From positions 2,497,501 through 2,561,500 of the forward strand of contig NZ_CP064048.1 of the NCBI RefSeq assembly GCF_020923495.1: 64,000 nucleotides of DNA, written 5' to 3'. The notes under the pieces were generated by a model. It did no database searches, was not told where the DNA came from, and saw nothing but the letters and a program-made list of their open reading frames with translations. The position numbers were made by a program, and so were the translations under genes. Numbering within the stretch: the first letter of the stretch is position 1; each line of letters opens with the position of its first letter. Shown here piece after piece: positions 8,048-17,180 of the stretch. Origin of the DNA: Brevibacillus sedimenti (lineage in GTDB: Bacteria; Bacillota; Bacilli; Brevibacillales; Brevibacillaceae).

Positions 8048-9118
8048 ATGCCGTACCCGATCACCATCACGCAAACCGACCGCAAAAAAGAGAAGCCCGA
8101 CAGCAGCTGTCTGGGCTTTGGCCGGTATTTTACCGACCATATGTTTGTTATGGACTACTCCGCGGAAATAGGCTGGCACGATCCGCGAATCGTTCCGTAC
8201 GCGCCGCTCGCACTCGACCCGGCGGCCTTGGTGCTTCACTACGGACAGGCCATTTTTGAAGGCATGAAAGCGTATCGGACCAGTGACGATCGCATCCTGC
8301 TGTTTCGTCCCGAGAAAAACGCGCAGCGGTTGAACCTGTCTGCCGCCAGACTCAGCATGCCGTCGATTGACGAAGAACTGTTCCTGGAGGCGCTGCGAAC
8401 CCTGATCAGCCTGGAAAAAGACTGGGTGCCGCGGGAACGGGGAACGTCGCTCTACATACGTCCGTTCATGTTCGCCACAGAGCCTTACCTGGGGGTTCGG
8501 GCGTCCGAGTCGTACAAACTGGTCATCGTCCTGTCACCTGTCGGCGCCTATTACGCAGGGGGAATGAAGCCGGTCAAAATCCATGTGGAGAGCCGCTACG
8601 TCCGTGCCGTCAGGGGAGGGACCGGCTTTGCCAAGGTATCCGGCAATTACGCGGCCAGCCTGAAGGCGCAGGAAGACGCGCATGCAAAAGGCTATGAACA
8701 GGTGCTGTGGCTGGATGCCATCGAGAACAAATACATTGAAGAAGTAGGCAGCATGAACGTGTTTTTCAAAATAAACGGGGAAGTGTGGACGCCTCCGCTG
8801 CACGGCAGCATCCTGGGCGGCATTACGCGGGACTCCGTCAACCACCTTCTGCGCGATTGGGGCATCCCCGTGCGCGAGGAGAAGCTGTCGATGGAAGACT
8901 TGTACGTCGCGTACACCAGGGGCGAACTGGAGGAAGCGTTCGGCACTGGGACGGCGGCGGTCGTATCCCCGATCGGAGTGCTGGGCTGGAACGATCACCA
9001 CATGGTCATTAACCACGAACAGATCGGTGAACTGACGGCAAAGCTCTACGGCACCTTGACCGGCATTCAGTACGGAGAGATCGCCGACCCGTACGGCTGG
9101 ATTGTGGAAGTCGAGTGA
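8048..9118 (+). CDS. ilvE: branched-chain amino acid aminotransferase
   Basis: 356 aa, normal length for the large (BCAT II) form. Fold-type IV PLP enzyme: the Schiff-base Lys lies in GFAKVSGNYAASL, the EVGSMN phosphate/cofactor loop follows, and GTGTAAVV binds the phosphate. Interconverts Val/Leu/Ile and their 2-oxo acids with glutamate as amino donor; cytoplasmic. Good GGGAGATG ribosome site. Single-gene unit with promoter and a shared terminator facing the convergent peptidase gene. No T-box or other leader is visible in the short upstream region. Confidence 0.94.
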   Translation: MPYPITITQTDRKKEKPDSSCLGFGRYFTDHMFVMDYSAEIGWHDPRIVPYAPLALDPAALVLHYGQAIFEGMKAYRTSDDRILLFRPEKNAQRLNLSAARLSMPSIDEELFLEALRTLISLEKDWVPRERGTSLYIRPFMFATEPYLGVRASESYKLVIVLSPVGAYYAGGMKPVKIHVESRYVRAVRGGTGFAKVSGNYAASLKAQEDAHAKGYEQVLWLDAIENKYIEEVGSMNVFFKINGEVWTPPLHGSILGGITRDSVNHLLRDWGIPVREEKLSMEDLYVAYTRGELEEAFGTGTAAVVSPIGVLGWNDHHMVINHEQIGELTAKLYGTLTGIQYGEIADPYGWIVEVE

Positions 9119-9181
9119 AAACGGGTATCGGCTCATAACAAAAAAGGCACGGGAATGGAGAAGCCCCTGTTCGGAACCTGT

Positions 9182-9222
9182 AAAAAACGCCCTCCGGCGG
9201 TTTGTCCAGCCGGAGGGCGTTT
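9182..9222. terminator. bidirectional terminator between ilvE and the P1 peptidase gene
   Basis: Arms AAACGCCCTCCGGC (9185-9198) and GCCGGAGGGCGTTT (9209-9222), perfect over 14 pairs. Minus-strand transcripts get the longer U tract (A run 9182-9187), plus-strand ones only three U. Confidence 0.85.
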
Positions 9223-9273
9223 GTCGTGTTGCATGGCAGGTTTGCCACAAACGGCAAGCGAACTGCACCGACT

Positions 9274-10260
9274 TCAAGCCTGGGAGCGCAGATCGCGATA
9301 GGCCGGGATTCCCCCGGCGGTCTCGGCGGCAATGATCGCGTTGACGACCGCTTCGGCAAGCACGTCTGCCGACAGCGTGCCGACCAGATCGACGGAGGCG
9401 TCCACTCCGCCGGTGGCGGCTGCGAAAATGGTGTCGCCGTCGTGCATCGTGTGAACGGGAAAAATCGTCCGGGCCAGGCCGTTGTGAGCCATCTGCGCCA
9501 CCTTGTTGGCCTGGGCCTTGGTAAAATTGGCGTTGCTCGCCACGACGGCGATCGTCGTGTTTGTTCCGGGCAGGATGGATGAAGTGCCCTGTTCGATCAT
9601 CAGGGAGCGGATGTCGCGAATCTGTCCGTGCTCGTCCCGCACTCCGGCCAATACCTTGCCGGTTGCCGGATCACGCACTTCGCCTACGGCATTGACGGCA
9701 ACGATTGCCCCGACGACCAAACCGTTCGGCAGGCGGCGGGAGGCGGAGCCGAGGCCGCCTTTCATCGCGTGGCGCACGCCGGCCAGCTTCCCGACTGTCG
9801 CACCGGTTCCCGCTCCAACGTTGCCTTGCTTGACCGGATGGGTGTTTGCCTGCTGGGCCGCTGTGTACCCCATTTGCTGATCGGGCCGCACCTTGGCGCT
9901 GCCGACGGACAGGTCAAACAGCACGGCAGCGGGCACGATCGGTACGACACCCACGCCGACGTCAAACCCGATGTTCCGCTCCTCCAACCAGCGCATCACA
10001 CCGCTTGCCGCATCCAATCCGTATGCGCTGCCCCCCGACAGGCAGATGGCGTGTACCCGTTCGATCAGGCAGGTCGGATGGAGCAGATCGGTTTCCCGTG
10101 TGCCCGGGGCAGAGCCGCGCACATCGACGCCGCAGACCGCCCCGTTTTCCATGACCAACACCGTACAGCCCGTCAGCGCCTCCGCGTCCTGCACCTGTCC
10201 CACCTTGACGCCCGGCACGTCCACGATGCTGCCGTATGCCTCGTGTTGTTCCCGCGTCAC
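9274..10260 (-). CDS. P1/S58 family peptidase (DmpA/BapA-like N-terminal nucleophile hydrolase)
   Basis: 328 aa from GTG 10260 with a GGTGAG site. Matches the DmpA family: early SIVDVPGVKVGQ, GG-rich core LSGGSAYGLDAASG, and the NTTIAVVASNA segment where these enzymes self-cleave to expose an N-terminal nucleophile (here probably the Thr in NTTI; inference by position). Family members are aminopeptidases, beta-peptidases or endo-type amidases; substrate unknown here. It converges on ilvE and may form a unit with the small gene 175 bases upstream. Confidence 0.87.
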   Translation of the reverse strand: MTREQHEAYGSIVDVPGVKVGQVQDAEALTGCTVLVMENGAVCGVDVRGSAPGTRETDLLHPTCLIERVHAICLSGGSAYGLDAASGVMRWLEERNIGFDVGVGVVPIVPAAVLFDLSVGSAKVRPDQQMGYTAAQQANTHPVKQGNVGAGTGATVGKLAGVRHAMKGGLGSASRRLPNGLVVGAIVAVNAVGEVRDPATGKVLAGVRDEHGQIRDIRSLMIEQGTSSILPGTNTTIAVVASNANFTKAQANKVAQMAHNGLARTIFPVHTMHDGDTIFAAATGGVDASVDLVGTLSADVLAEAVVNAIIAAETAGGIPAYRDLRSQA

Positions 10261-10435
10261 ATTCTCACCGTCTTTCCTGGTGGTTTTCGCTAAGCCAACT
10301 GGCGGCTCTCCGGTCCCTGCCGGAATGTGCGAACCGTCGCCGCTCTCGCCATTTTATTGCCCGAAAATTCCGTCTGATGTGTCTTCATCATATACGATGG
10401 CCATTGCCCGATCAAGGGGTGGCAGGGCGCTTGAT

Positions 10436-10660
10436 TTACAGAAAATCAGGATACCGCAGTCCGTCCCGGACAAACAGCGTTCGCACCCAGGCGTAGAGGC
10501 GAAGCGGGATGGACGGAAAGACGATGGCCAGTTCGCCGTCTTCCAGCACAGGCAGGTCCACGGGAGACTGGATTCGGTAGGGGACCCCCTTGGCGTTCAA
10601 CAGCGTCTTGTACCGCTGGGCGTCGCGCCAGCTTACCGGGTAGTAAAACGATTTTTCCAT
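10436..10660 (-). CDS. small protein of unknown function
   Basis: 74 aa with an AAAGGTG site before ATG 10660. Aromatic-rich (MEKSFYYPVSWRDAQRYKTL), with a hydrophobic-aromatic C-terminal stretch (LRLYAWVRTLF) but no clear transmembrane helix. The spacing to the downstream peptidase gene (176 bases) leaves co-transcription open. No family recognised. Supported as a gene by its ribosome site and lack of a better overlapping frame. Confidence 0.55.
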   Translation of the reverse strand: MEKSFYYPVSWRDAQRYKTLLNAKGVPYRIQSPVDLPVLEDGELAIVFPSIPLRLYAWVRTLFVRDGLRYPDFL

Positions 10661-10973
10661 CTGAACTCAACACACCTTTCCGGGGATTCCTGATTACCAT
10701 TCTATGCCACAATCGTGAGATAAAAAAAGGCCGCCGTCCGGGGCCTTTTGTTTTGGGCCGCCAAACGAATGGAATGACGCAAACTTGCGTACGATACGGG
10801 AAGATTTCTGCGCTGATGCGAGCGGCCGGCCGGGCCGTCGGCAGTCTCGCAAGCGGCTGACGGAGACGCACGTCGAGGCAGCAAGGTGCAGTTTCGCGGG
10901 CCGCTGACATGGAAAGCAAGGGACAGTCGTGCTACGATAAACAGGAGTGATTGTGGCTGGAGGAGTGATTCAT
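10661..10973. other. 313-bp intergenic region between divergent genes, with a terminator-like hairpin
   Basis: No gene is supported. AAAAGGCC (10725-10732) pairs with GGCCTTTT (10742-10749), with A/T runs on both sides, so it looks like an intrinsic terminator although neither flanking gene ends here. Bases 10800-10890 are very G+C-rich with partial inverted repeats. A TGCTACGAT extended -10 candidate (10930-10938) could serve the plus-strand cvfC-like gene. Confidence 0.4.
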
Positions 10974-12116
10974 ATGAAACTGTTGTCCATCGAGCCGACG
11001 CCCAGTCCCAACGTGATGAAGCTGAACGTGGACGAGCGTTTGCCTGACGGTGTACAGCGCGTATATACAAAAGAAACGACAGCGTCCCTTCCGGACCTGA
11101 TCCGCAAGTTGCTGGCGATTGAGGGTGTGACGTCCATTTTCCACACGGCCGATTTTTTCGCCTTGGAGCGAAAGTCAACCGCTGACTGGCAGCGGATTCT
11201 GACGCAGGCCAGGGAAGCGTTTGGTCCTGATGGAGAAGTTGCACTGCCGGCTGTGGCGCAGGAAGCAGGCGATACCTGCTGGGGGGAAGCGCAAGTATAC
11301 ATTCAGATGTTCCGCGGCATTCCGATGCAGGTGAAGGTGACGATGGGAACGGAGCAGGTACGCACCGCACTGCCGGAGCGGTTCGGCAAGGCAGCCGTTC
11401 ATGCGGGGTCAGCTTCGCCCAACCTGATTATGGAGCGGAAGTGGGTGGAACATGGCGTCCGCTACGGTGATTTGCGCGAAATCGGCGAGGTGGTGGCGCA
11501 GGAGATCGACGCCGCATATCCGCAGGAGCGGGTGGACGAGCTGGTGAAGCTGGCGATGCAGCAGGAGCCGGGAGAGGCGCCGCTGCAGCCGGAACGCCGG
11601 GAAACAAAAGTGGTTACACTGGAGATGCTGGACGATCCCGACTGGCAAAAGCGGTATGCCGCCCTGGATGGGCTGGAGCCGACCGAAGCGGATTTGCCGG
11701 TGCTGATCAAGGCCCTGCACGATCCCAAAGCCTCCATCCGTCGGCTGGCGGTTGTCTACCTGGGGATGGTCGGCGGGGACGCGGTGCTGCCTCATCTGTT
11801 CGAAGCGCTGCGGGACGAATCCGTATCCGTCCGGCGTACGGCGGGCGACACCCTGTCCGACCTGGGGGACCCGCGCGCCATCGGCCCGATGGCAGAAGCG
11901 TTGAAAGACCCCAACAAGCTGGTCCGCTGGCGGGCGGCCCGCTTCCTTTACGAAGTGGGCGACGAGTCCGCGTTGGAGGCGCTGCGAGCGGCCCAGGACG
12001 AACCGGAATTCGAGGTGCGCCTGCAAATCAAGATGGCGCTGGAGCGGATCGAAAGCGGAGAAGCGGCCAGCGGCACGGTCTGGCAGCAGATGACGCGGCG
12101 AAACGAGCAGGGCTGA
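10974..12116 (+). CDS. conserved virulence factor C-like protein (Nfu-type N-terminus plus HEAT repeats)
   Basis: 380 aa from ATG 10974 behind GGAGGAG. Residues about 1-85 resemble the Nfu N-terminal scaffold-like domain (SIEPTPSPNVMKLNVDE; DFFALERK). The middle is CvfC/YpgR-specific, and the last 150 residues are HEAT-like repeats with recurring DPNKLVRWRAARFL units. Homologues are B. subtilis YpgR and S. aureus CvfC, which influences virulence gene expression; the molecular role is not established. No Fe-S cysteine pair of true Nfu is present. Monocistronic. Confidence 0.8.
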   Translation: MKLLSIEPTPSPNVMKLNVDERLPDGVQRVYTKETTASLPDLIRKLLAIEGVTSIFHTADFFALERKSTADWQRILTQAREAFGPDGEVALPAVAQEAGDTCWGEAQVYIQMFRGIPMQVKVTMGTEQVRTALPERFGKAAVHAGSASPNLIMERKWVEHGVRYGDLREIGEVVAQEIDAAYPQERVDELVKLAMQQEPGEAPLQPERRETKVVTLEMLDDPDWQKRYAALDGLEPTEADLPVLIKALHDPKASIRRLAVVYLGMVGGDAVLPHLFEALRDESVSVRRTAGDTLSDLGDPRAIGPMAEALKDPNKLVRWRAARFLYEVGDESALEALRAAQDEPEFEVRLQIKMALERIESGEAASGTVWQQMTRRNEQG

Positions 12117-12304
12117 GATGCTTGTCGACGCATCCAATCTCCGTTTCCGATGTACGGCCCGATGTTCAGGTGCTGCTCCCGCTTAGGTGAATCACTTCGA
12201 GATATATCACCCGTCGGCGAAAGGTATGTGCGGTTGTAAAAAACTGGCGATATCAGCCAATAAATGGTATATCGAGTATAATATTAGACACAGTTCATTT
12301 TTAG

Positions 12305-12334
12305 TTGACTTCCACCTTGTCCATCCCTTATTAT
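12305..12334 (+). promoter_or_regulatory. sigma-A promoter of the CrtI-like oxidoreductase gene
   Basis: TTGACT (12305-12310), 18-base spacer, TATTAT (12329-12334), 51 bases before the start codon. A second TATAAT at 12277-12282 has no matching -35. Confidence 0.55.
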
Positions 12335-12384
12335 TCTATGAGGATTAGGAATCAACTTCGAGAGTGCGTAAGGGAGTTTGTTGT

Positions 12385-13677
12385 ATGACAACCAATCACT
12401 ATGACGTCGTCATTGTCGGCGGCGGACTGGCCGGATTGTCGGCTGCTGCCTATCTTTCGACCAAGGGCAAGAAAGTGGCGCTCTTGGAACGGGGTACCTT
12501 GGGCGGGCGAGCTGTCACGCTGAAACTCAAGGGCTTTAATTTCAACTTTGGCGCTCACGCCATCTACGGACGCGACACGTCCATTTTGAAAACGTTTGAA
12601 AAAGAGTTGGGCCTGCAGATCGACTGGCAGGATTTCAACCCCAACAAAGCCAAATACGACTTGGGAGACGACCTGACCGCCGTTCCGGCTAACGTGCAGG
12701 GGCTGTTCCGCACCAAGTTGTTGAAAGGGATTGACAAGGTCCTGTTTACCTTTGAAATCTTGAAAACGATGCTGAAGATGGAGACGGGCCATCCGCACCT
12801 GTCGATCCAAAAATGGATGGAGAAGAAAAACGTCAGCGAGGACGTGCGAGAAATGATGCTGACGCTGGCGTCTTCCAACTTCTTTACCCGGGAGCCGGAA
12901 AAAATCCCGTCCGACGTGTTTTTTACCTACTATCGCCGCCTGTTTACGACCAACAAGCCGGTGGCCTACATCGGAGGCGGTTGGCAGGCGTTGATCAACG
13001 AGTTTGTCCGCGTCATCGAGGCCAACAACGGCACGATTCTCACCAAGACCAGAGTGGAGGCGTTCCGCTGGGAAAACGACCGCGTGATCGCCGCCGTCAC
13101 CCCGGATGCGGAGTATACGGCCGACGAGTTCGTCTGCTGCATTCCGCCCAAGGAAATGGTCAAGGTGTTCAAGGATACCAAGCTGGAGCACGCCATCGAA
13201 CAGTACGCGTTGTACGAACCGACGGTCGTGGTGGTGTACGACATCGGCTTGAAAGAGCGGATCGACGTGCCCTACACCTATGTATACGACAAGCAGAACA
13301 ACATTTTCATCACCGACATCTCTTACTACGACACCACCTGCGTGCCGGAGGGAGGCCAACTGCTGCAGGCGACAGCCTACCTGCGCCAATCGGAAGTTGG
13401 CAACAAGGAAGCGGTCGAACAGCGCAAACAGGAAATTGAACAGCTGTACGACAAGCACTTCCCGGGCTGGCGCGAACATCTGGTCGTCCCGCGCGTTTCG
13501 ACGCGTGCCGTGGTGCAGGAGATCAAGTGGACCATGAACCAGAAGCCCATGCCGATCTTCCTGCCGGACTACCGTAACCTCTTCTTTGCCGGCGACTGGT
13601 GTGAAGGACAGGGACAACTGTCCGAGCTCTCTTTCTCCAGCGCGTACGAGGCAAGCAAGCTGATTCTCGAAAAGTAG
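12385..13677 (+). CDS. FAD-dependent oxidoreductase, phytoene-desaturase/amine-oxidase-like
   Basis: 430 aa from ATG 12385 with AAGGGAG. N-terminal Rossmann FAD motif VVIVGGGLAGLSAAAYL followed by LLERGTLGGRA, the CrtI/FAD amine-oxidase pattern. A C-terminal FAD-contact motif is FFAGDWCEGQGQLSELSFSS. No carotenoid or polyamine genes are nearby, so the substrate is unknown; no signal peptide. Such orphan CrtI-like proteins in spore formers are usually annotated only as NAD(P)/FAD-dependent oxidoreductases. Confidence 0.85.
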   Translation: MTTNHYDVVIVGGGLAGLSAAAYLSTKGKKVALLERGTLGGRAVTLKLKGFNFNFGAHAIYGRDTSILKTFEKELGLQIDWQDFNPNKAKYDLGDDLTAVPANVQGLFRTKLLKGIDKVLFTFEILKTMLKMETGHPHLSIQKWMEKKNVSEDVREMMLTLASSNFFTREPEKIPSDVFFTYYRRLFTTNKPVAYIGGGWQALINEFVRVIEANNGTILTKTRVEAFRWENDRVIAAVTPDAEYTADEFVCCIPPKEMVKVFKDTKLEHAIEQYALYEPTVVVVYDIGLKERIDVPYTYVYDKQNNIFITDISYYDTTCVPEGGQLLQATAYLRQSEVGNKEAVEQRKQEIEQLYDKHFPGWREHLVVPRVSTRAVVQEIKWTMNQKPMPIFLPDYRNLFFAGDWCEGQGQLSELSFSSAYEASKLILEK

Positions 13678-13694
13678 ACACGCGATACAACAGA

Positions 13695-13729
13695 GGCGTC
13701 CTTCCCAATCGGGGAGGACGCCGTTTCAT
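13695..13729 (+). terminator. terminator after the CrtI-like gene
   Basis: Arms GGCGTCCTTCCC (13695-13706) and GGGGAGGACGCC (13711-13722), loop AATC, then GTTTCATT. Confidence 0.7.
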
Positions 13730-13757
13730 TGTGCGGCACCTGCCTGCACGGCATGGG

Positions 13758-14570
13758 TCAGGAGCGGCCCGCGTACAGGTCGTACACCATCCGTCCGATT
13801 TGTCCCATCACCTCACCGGCAGCCTTGGCATCCACGTTCTTCGACAGGGCGCAGATGATCACGGCGTGGCCGCCCACGTACAAAATGCCGGCGTCGTGCG
13901 TGATGTTGGTCACCGTTCCGGTCTTGTTCGCCAGCTCCCACTTGGGCAGCATGCCGATGACATCGCCTTCCGGATCGGGCAGGCGACACGGCAGCCGGTC
14001 GCGGTGCTGCTGCCCCTTGAGGATGTTGATCATCTGCAGACAGCTGTTGTACGAGATCGCTTTTCCCGTCGCCAAAAAACGGAAATGGCTGCCCATGTCG
14101 GCGGCCGTCACTTCGTTGTAGCCCTCCGGCTCCGCGGGCACAATCATCAGTTTGTTGTAAAACGAACTGTTGACCATTTCCGTACGGCTCATCGCGGTGC
14201 GAATGGCGTCCGTGCCGATCAGATCGATCAGCATGTTGGTCGCTGTATTGTCGCTTTGAATGATCATCAGCGTCACGGCGTCGTAGACGGTCAGTTCGGT
14301 GCCCGGGGTGAAGTGCTGAAGCACGCCGGCTCCGCCCACCTGATCCTCCCGACGCAGCCGGAGCTTGTCCGATAGGGCCAGTCTGCCGGCGTACGCCTCG
14401 GCAAACACTGCCGTCATGATCGGCACCTTGATCAGACTGGCAGCGTAGAAGCGCTGATGTTCGGCGATGCCGAGCCGTTCCCCTGTCCGCACATCCTCCA
14501 GGTAAATTCCCCATTGACCGCCGGTTTCTTCCGTTAATCTTTCAAGTGAAGGCCCGAGGGCAGAGAGCAC
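13758..14570 (-). CDS. class A beta-lactamase-like serine hydrolase without a signal peptide
   Basis: 270 aa. Start set at GTG 14570: AAAGGAG lies 9 bases upstream of it, whereas the TTG at 14579 would be too close. Penicillin-recognising motifs are all present: S45-L-I-K48, S106-D-N108 and K216-T-G218. An acidic stretch (AEPEGYNEVTAADM, about 146-159) sits where class A enzymes have Glu166. No N-terminal hydrophobic export signal is visible, which is odd for a beta-lactamase. It may be a cytoplasmic esterase/peptidase of this fold, or exported by another route. Divergent from the OppA-like gene. Confidence 0.82.
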   Translation of the reverse strand: MLSALGPSLERLTEETGGQWGIYLEDVRTGERLGIAEHQRFYAASLIKVPIMTAVFAEAYAGRLALSDKLRLRREDQVGGAGVLQHFTPGTELTVYDAVTLMIIQSDNTATNMLIDLIGTDAIRTAMSRTEMVNSSFYNKLMIVPAEPEGYNEVTAADMGSHFRFLATGKAISYNSCLQMINILKGQQHRDRLPCRLPDPEGDVIGMLPKWELANKTGTVTNITHDAGILYVGGHAVIICALSKNVDAKAAGEVMGQIGRMVYDLYAGRS

Positions 14571-14694
14571 CGCAGCCAACTCCTTTCGCGTACATTATTA
14601 ATATAGGCAATAGACAAAATATTCATAAGATAAGATAATAATATGTACTCGTACTTGGCATAATCAAGAAAAAATGTTTCATGAGGGGGATGTT

Positions 14695-16326
14695 ATGAAA
14701 ACATTACAGAGACTGTCTCTATGCGCGGTTCTTCTGTCCAGCCTTGCGTTTGCCGGCTGTGGAGGGAATGGTGCGCAAGACGCGGCGAAACCTGCGGATA
14801 CGCCAACCGAGCAGGGTCAGCAGGCATCCGCGCAAGAATTGCGTGTCAACCTGAATACGGGTGACCCCAGCACGATCGACCCGGGACTGGCGGAAGACAT
14901 TCCGTCCATGTCAGTGGCCCGCGCGGCGTTTGACGGTCTGCTGCGCCTCGACGTAAACGGCCAGCTCAAGGAAGCAGTCGCCGAGAAGTACGAAGTGTCT
15001 GCGGACGGGCTGACCTACACGTTCCATCTGCGCGACAGCAAGTGGTCCAACGGCGATCCGGTCACGGCGCACGACTTTGAATACGCCTGGAAACGGGTGC
15101 TCAACCCGGAGACGGCATCGGGTTACGCGTACCAGCTCTACTATCTGAAAAACGGGCAGGCGTACAATGCGGGCAAGGCCAAGGCGGAAGACGTGGGGGT
15201 AAAGGCAACGGACGACAAGACGCTGGTCGTCACGCTGGAAAACCCGGCGCCGTTCTTCCCGCAGTTGGTCGCTTCCGTCACCTACTTCCCTGTCAACAAG
15301 AATGTGGTGGAGGCCAACGAAAACTGGGCGGGCAGCCCCGAGACGTACGTGGGGAACGGTCCGTTTGTACTGAAGAAGTGGGAACACAAGTCGGTCATCG
15401 AACTGGAGAAAAACGAGTCCTACTGGGACAAGGATGCAGTCAAGCTGTCCAAACTGACGATCAACATGATCGAAGACGCCAATACCGAGCTGTCCATGTT
15501 CGAAAGAGGGGAACTGGACTGGGCGGGTTCGCCGCTGGGCGACTTGCCGCTTGATGCGCTCAATGCGCTGAAGGACTCGGGCAAGATGCAAACCCAGGCG
15601 ACCGCCGGTACGTACTGGTACGTGTTTAATACGTCACAGCCTCCGTTCTCCAACAAGAAAATTCGCCAAGCTTTCGCATACGCGGTGAACCGCAAGGATA
15701 TCGCCGAGAATGTCGTGCCGTACAAGAGCACGCCGGCGCTCGGCATCCTGCCGCCGACGATGGCCTTCAATCCGGACGGCTACTTCAAGGACGGCGACGT
15801 GGAGACCGCGAAAAAGCTGCTGGCAGAAGGCATGAAGGAGCTGGGCATCTCCAAACTGCCGGAGATCACGTTGTCCTACAACACGACGGAAGTGAACCAG
15901 CGCATCGCAACCGTTATCCAAGACCAGTGGAGAAAGGCGTTCGGCATCGAAGTCAAACTGGTCAACAAGGAAAACAAGGTTCACCGCGAGCAGATGAAGT
16001 TGGGCAACTTCCAAATCGGCAGGGCAAGCTGGATCGGCGACTTCAACGATCCGATCAACTTCTTCGAGGTCTTCAAGGGCGGGCTGAACACGTCCAAGTG
16101 GGAGAACAAGGAATTCCTCGCCCTGCTGGAACAGTCGGCAAAAGAAGCAGACCCGACAAAGCGCAACGAAATCCTCAAAAAGGCGGACGCCATCGTCATG
16201 GACGAAATGCCGGCGATGCCGATTTACTACTTCACCTACGCGTGGGTGAAGCAGGACACGGTAAAAGACGTCGTGGTGGATCCGCTCGGTTTCATCGACT
16301 TCAAATACGCATCCAACGAAAAGTAA
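14695..16326 (+). CDS. oligopeptide ABC transporter substrate-binding lipoprotein (OppA type, SBP family 5)
   Basis: 543 aa from ATG 14695 behind GAGGGGG. Lipoprotein signal with lipobox LAFAGC (Cys22). Family 5 hallmarks: the EKYEVSADGLTYTFHLRDS segment and VTAHDFEYAWKRVLNP. Outside-facing and membrane-anchored. No permease or ATPase genes accompany it; it probably feeds a transporter encoded elsewhere, possibly the App system at 40-46 kb (inference). A PuuD-type hydrolase gene starts 27 bases after its stop and is likely co-transcribed. Confidence 0.92.
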   Translation: MKTLQRLSLCAVLLSSLAFAGCGGNGAQDAAKPADTPTEQGQQASAQELRVNLNTGDPSTIDPGLAEDIPSMSVARAAFDGLLRLDVNGQLKEAVAEKYEVSADGLTYTFHLRDSKWSNGDPVTAHDFEYAWKRVLNPETASGYAYQLYYLKNGQAYNAGKAKAEDVGVKATDDKTLVVTLENPAPFFPQLVASVTYFPVNKNVVEANENWAGSPETYVGNGPFVLKKWEHKSVIELEKNESYWDKDAVKLSKLTINMIEDANTELSMFERGELDWAGSPLGDLPLDALNALKDSGKMQTQATAGTYWYVFNTSQPPFSNKKIRQAFAYAVNRKDIAENVVPYKSTPALGILPPTMAFNPDGYFKDGDVETAKKLLAEGMKELGISKLPEITLSYNTTEVNQRIATVIQDQWRKAFGIEVKLVNKENKVHREQMKLGNFQIGRASWIGDFNDPINFFEVFKGGLNTSKWENKEFLALLEQSAKEADPTKRNEILKKADAIVMDEMPAMPIYYFTYAWVKQDTVKDVVVDPLGFIDFKYASNEK

Positions 16327-16352
16327 TTACAGATTACAAGGAGTGACCGCAT

Positions 16353-17087
16353 GTGCGTCCGATCATTGGTGTAGCGTGTACCAAAATGTACTTTCCCAAC
16401 AACAATCTCGACCAGTTCTACTACGTGGGTACCAGCTATGTGGACGGGGTGGCCCGCACCGGCGGGATTCCGTTCATCCTGCCGCTGATGTCCATCCCGG
16501 ATGCGCCGTTCCGCGCGATGGTGGAATCGCTGGACGGCCTGATTCTCACCGGCGGAGACGATCCCGCCCCCCATCTGTACGGAGAAGAGCCGCTGCAGGG
16601 GCTGGGGGACGTGGAGCACGAACGGGACCTGGCGGAACTGGCGGTGATTCGGCTGGCTCTGGAGCTGAAGAAACCGATTCTCGGCATCTGCCGCGGCATG
16701 CAAATCCTGAATATAGCCTGCGGCGGCACGCTGATCCAGGACATCCCAAGCCAGGTGCCAGGTGCCTTTCAACACGAGCAAAAAGGTTCGCGACAATACG
16801 GGGCGCACAAGGTCACGCTACAGCCGGGGTTTGTGGCGGAGGCATTGGGCAAGACGGAAATCCTCGTCAATACGTCGCATCATCAGGCGGTAAAAGACGT
16901 GGCCCCTGGCTTCAAGGTAACAGGGGTGGCTGCAGACGGGGTGATTGAGGCGATCGAAAGCCTCGACGGGCTGCACGTGGGCGTGCAGTGGCATCCGGAG
17001 CGCATGTGGGCGCACGACGACACGATGCTGAAGCTGGCGGAAGCGTTCGTCAACAAGGCGCGTCAGGTAAAGGCGCTGGCCCGGTAA
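16353..17087 (+). CDS. PuuD-type gamma-glutamyl peptide/GABA hydrolase (class I glutamine amidotransferase fold)
   Basis: 244 aa from GTG 16353 with AAGGAG 9 bases upstream. Catalytic nucleophile in GICRGMQ, His-Glu in QWHPER; the TGGDDPAPHLYGEEP and NTSHHQAVK motifs are typical of peptidase C26 family gamma-glutamyl hydrolases such as PuuD. Cleaves gamma-glutamyl amide bonds in the cytoplasm. Together with the OppA-like gene upstream it may form a small unit for uptake and breakdown of gamma-glutamyl or other peptides, which is inference. Confidence 0.9.
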   Translation: MRPIIGVACTKMYFPNNNLDQFYYVGTSYVDGVARTGGIPFILPLMSIPDAPFRAMVESLDGLILTGGDDPAPHLYGEEPLQGLGDVEHERDLAELAVIRLALELKKPILGICRGMQILNIACGGTLIQDIPSQVPGAFQHEQKGSRQYGAHKVTLQPGFVAEALGKTEILVNTSHHQAVKDVAPGFKVTGVAADGVIEAIESLDGLHVGVQWHPERMWAHDDTMLKLAEAFVNKARQVKALAR

Positions 17088-17146
17088 GGCGTCGGCCACA
17101 GCATGCAATAAGGAAGACAGTCATGCAAAAGAAAAAACAGCACAGG

Positions 17147-17180
17147 CCGCTCTTCTCTTAAGGAAGGGCGGTCAGTTTGT
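17147..17180 (+). terminator. hairpin after puuD-like gene, terminator-like
   Basis: CCGCTCTTC (17147-17155) pairs with GAAGGGCGG (17163-17171) with one G-T pair; the downstream T tract is broken (TCAGTTTGT). The stem closely resembles the better terminator at 17476-17505. Confidence 0.45.
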
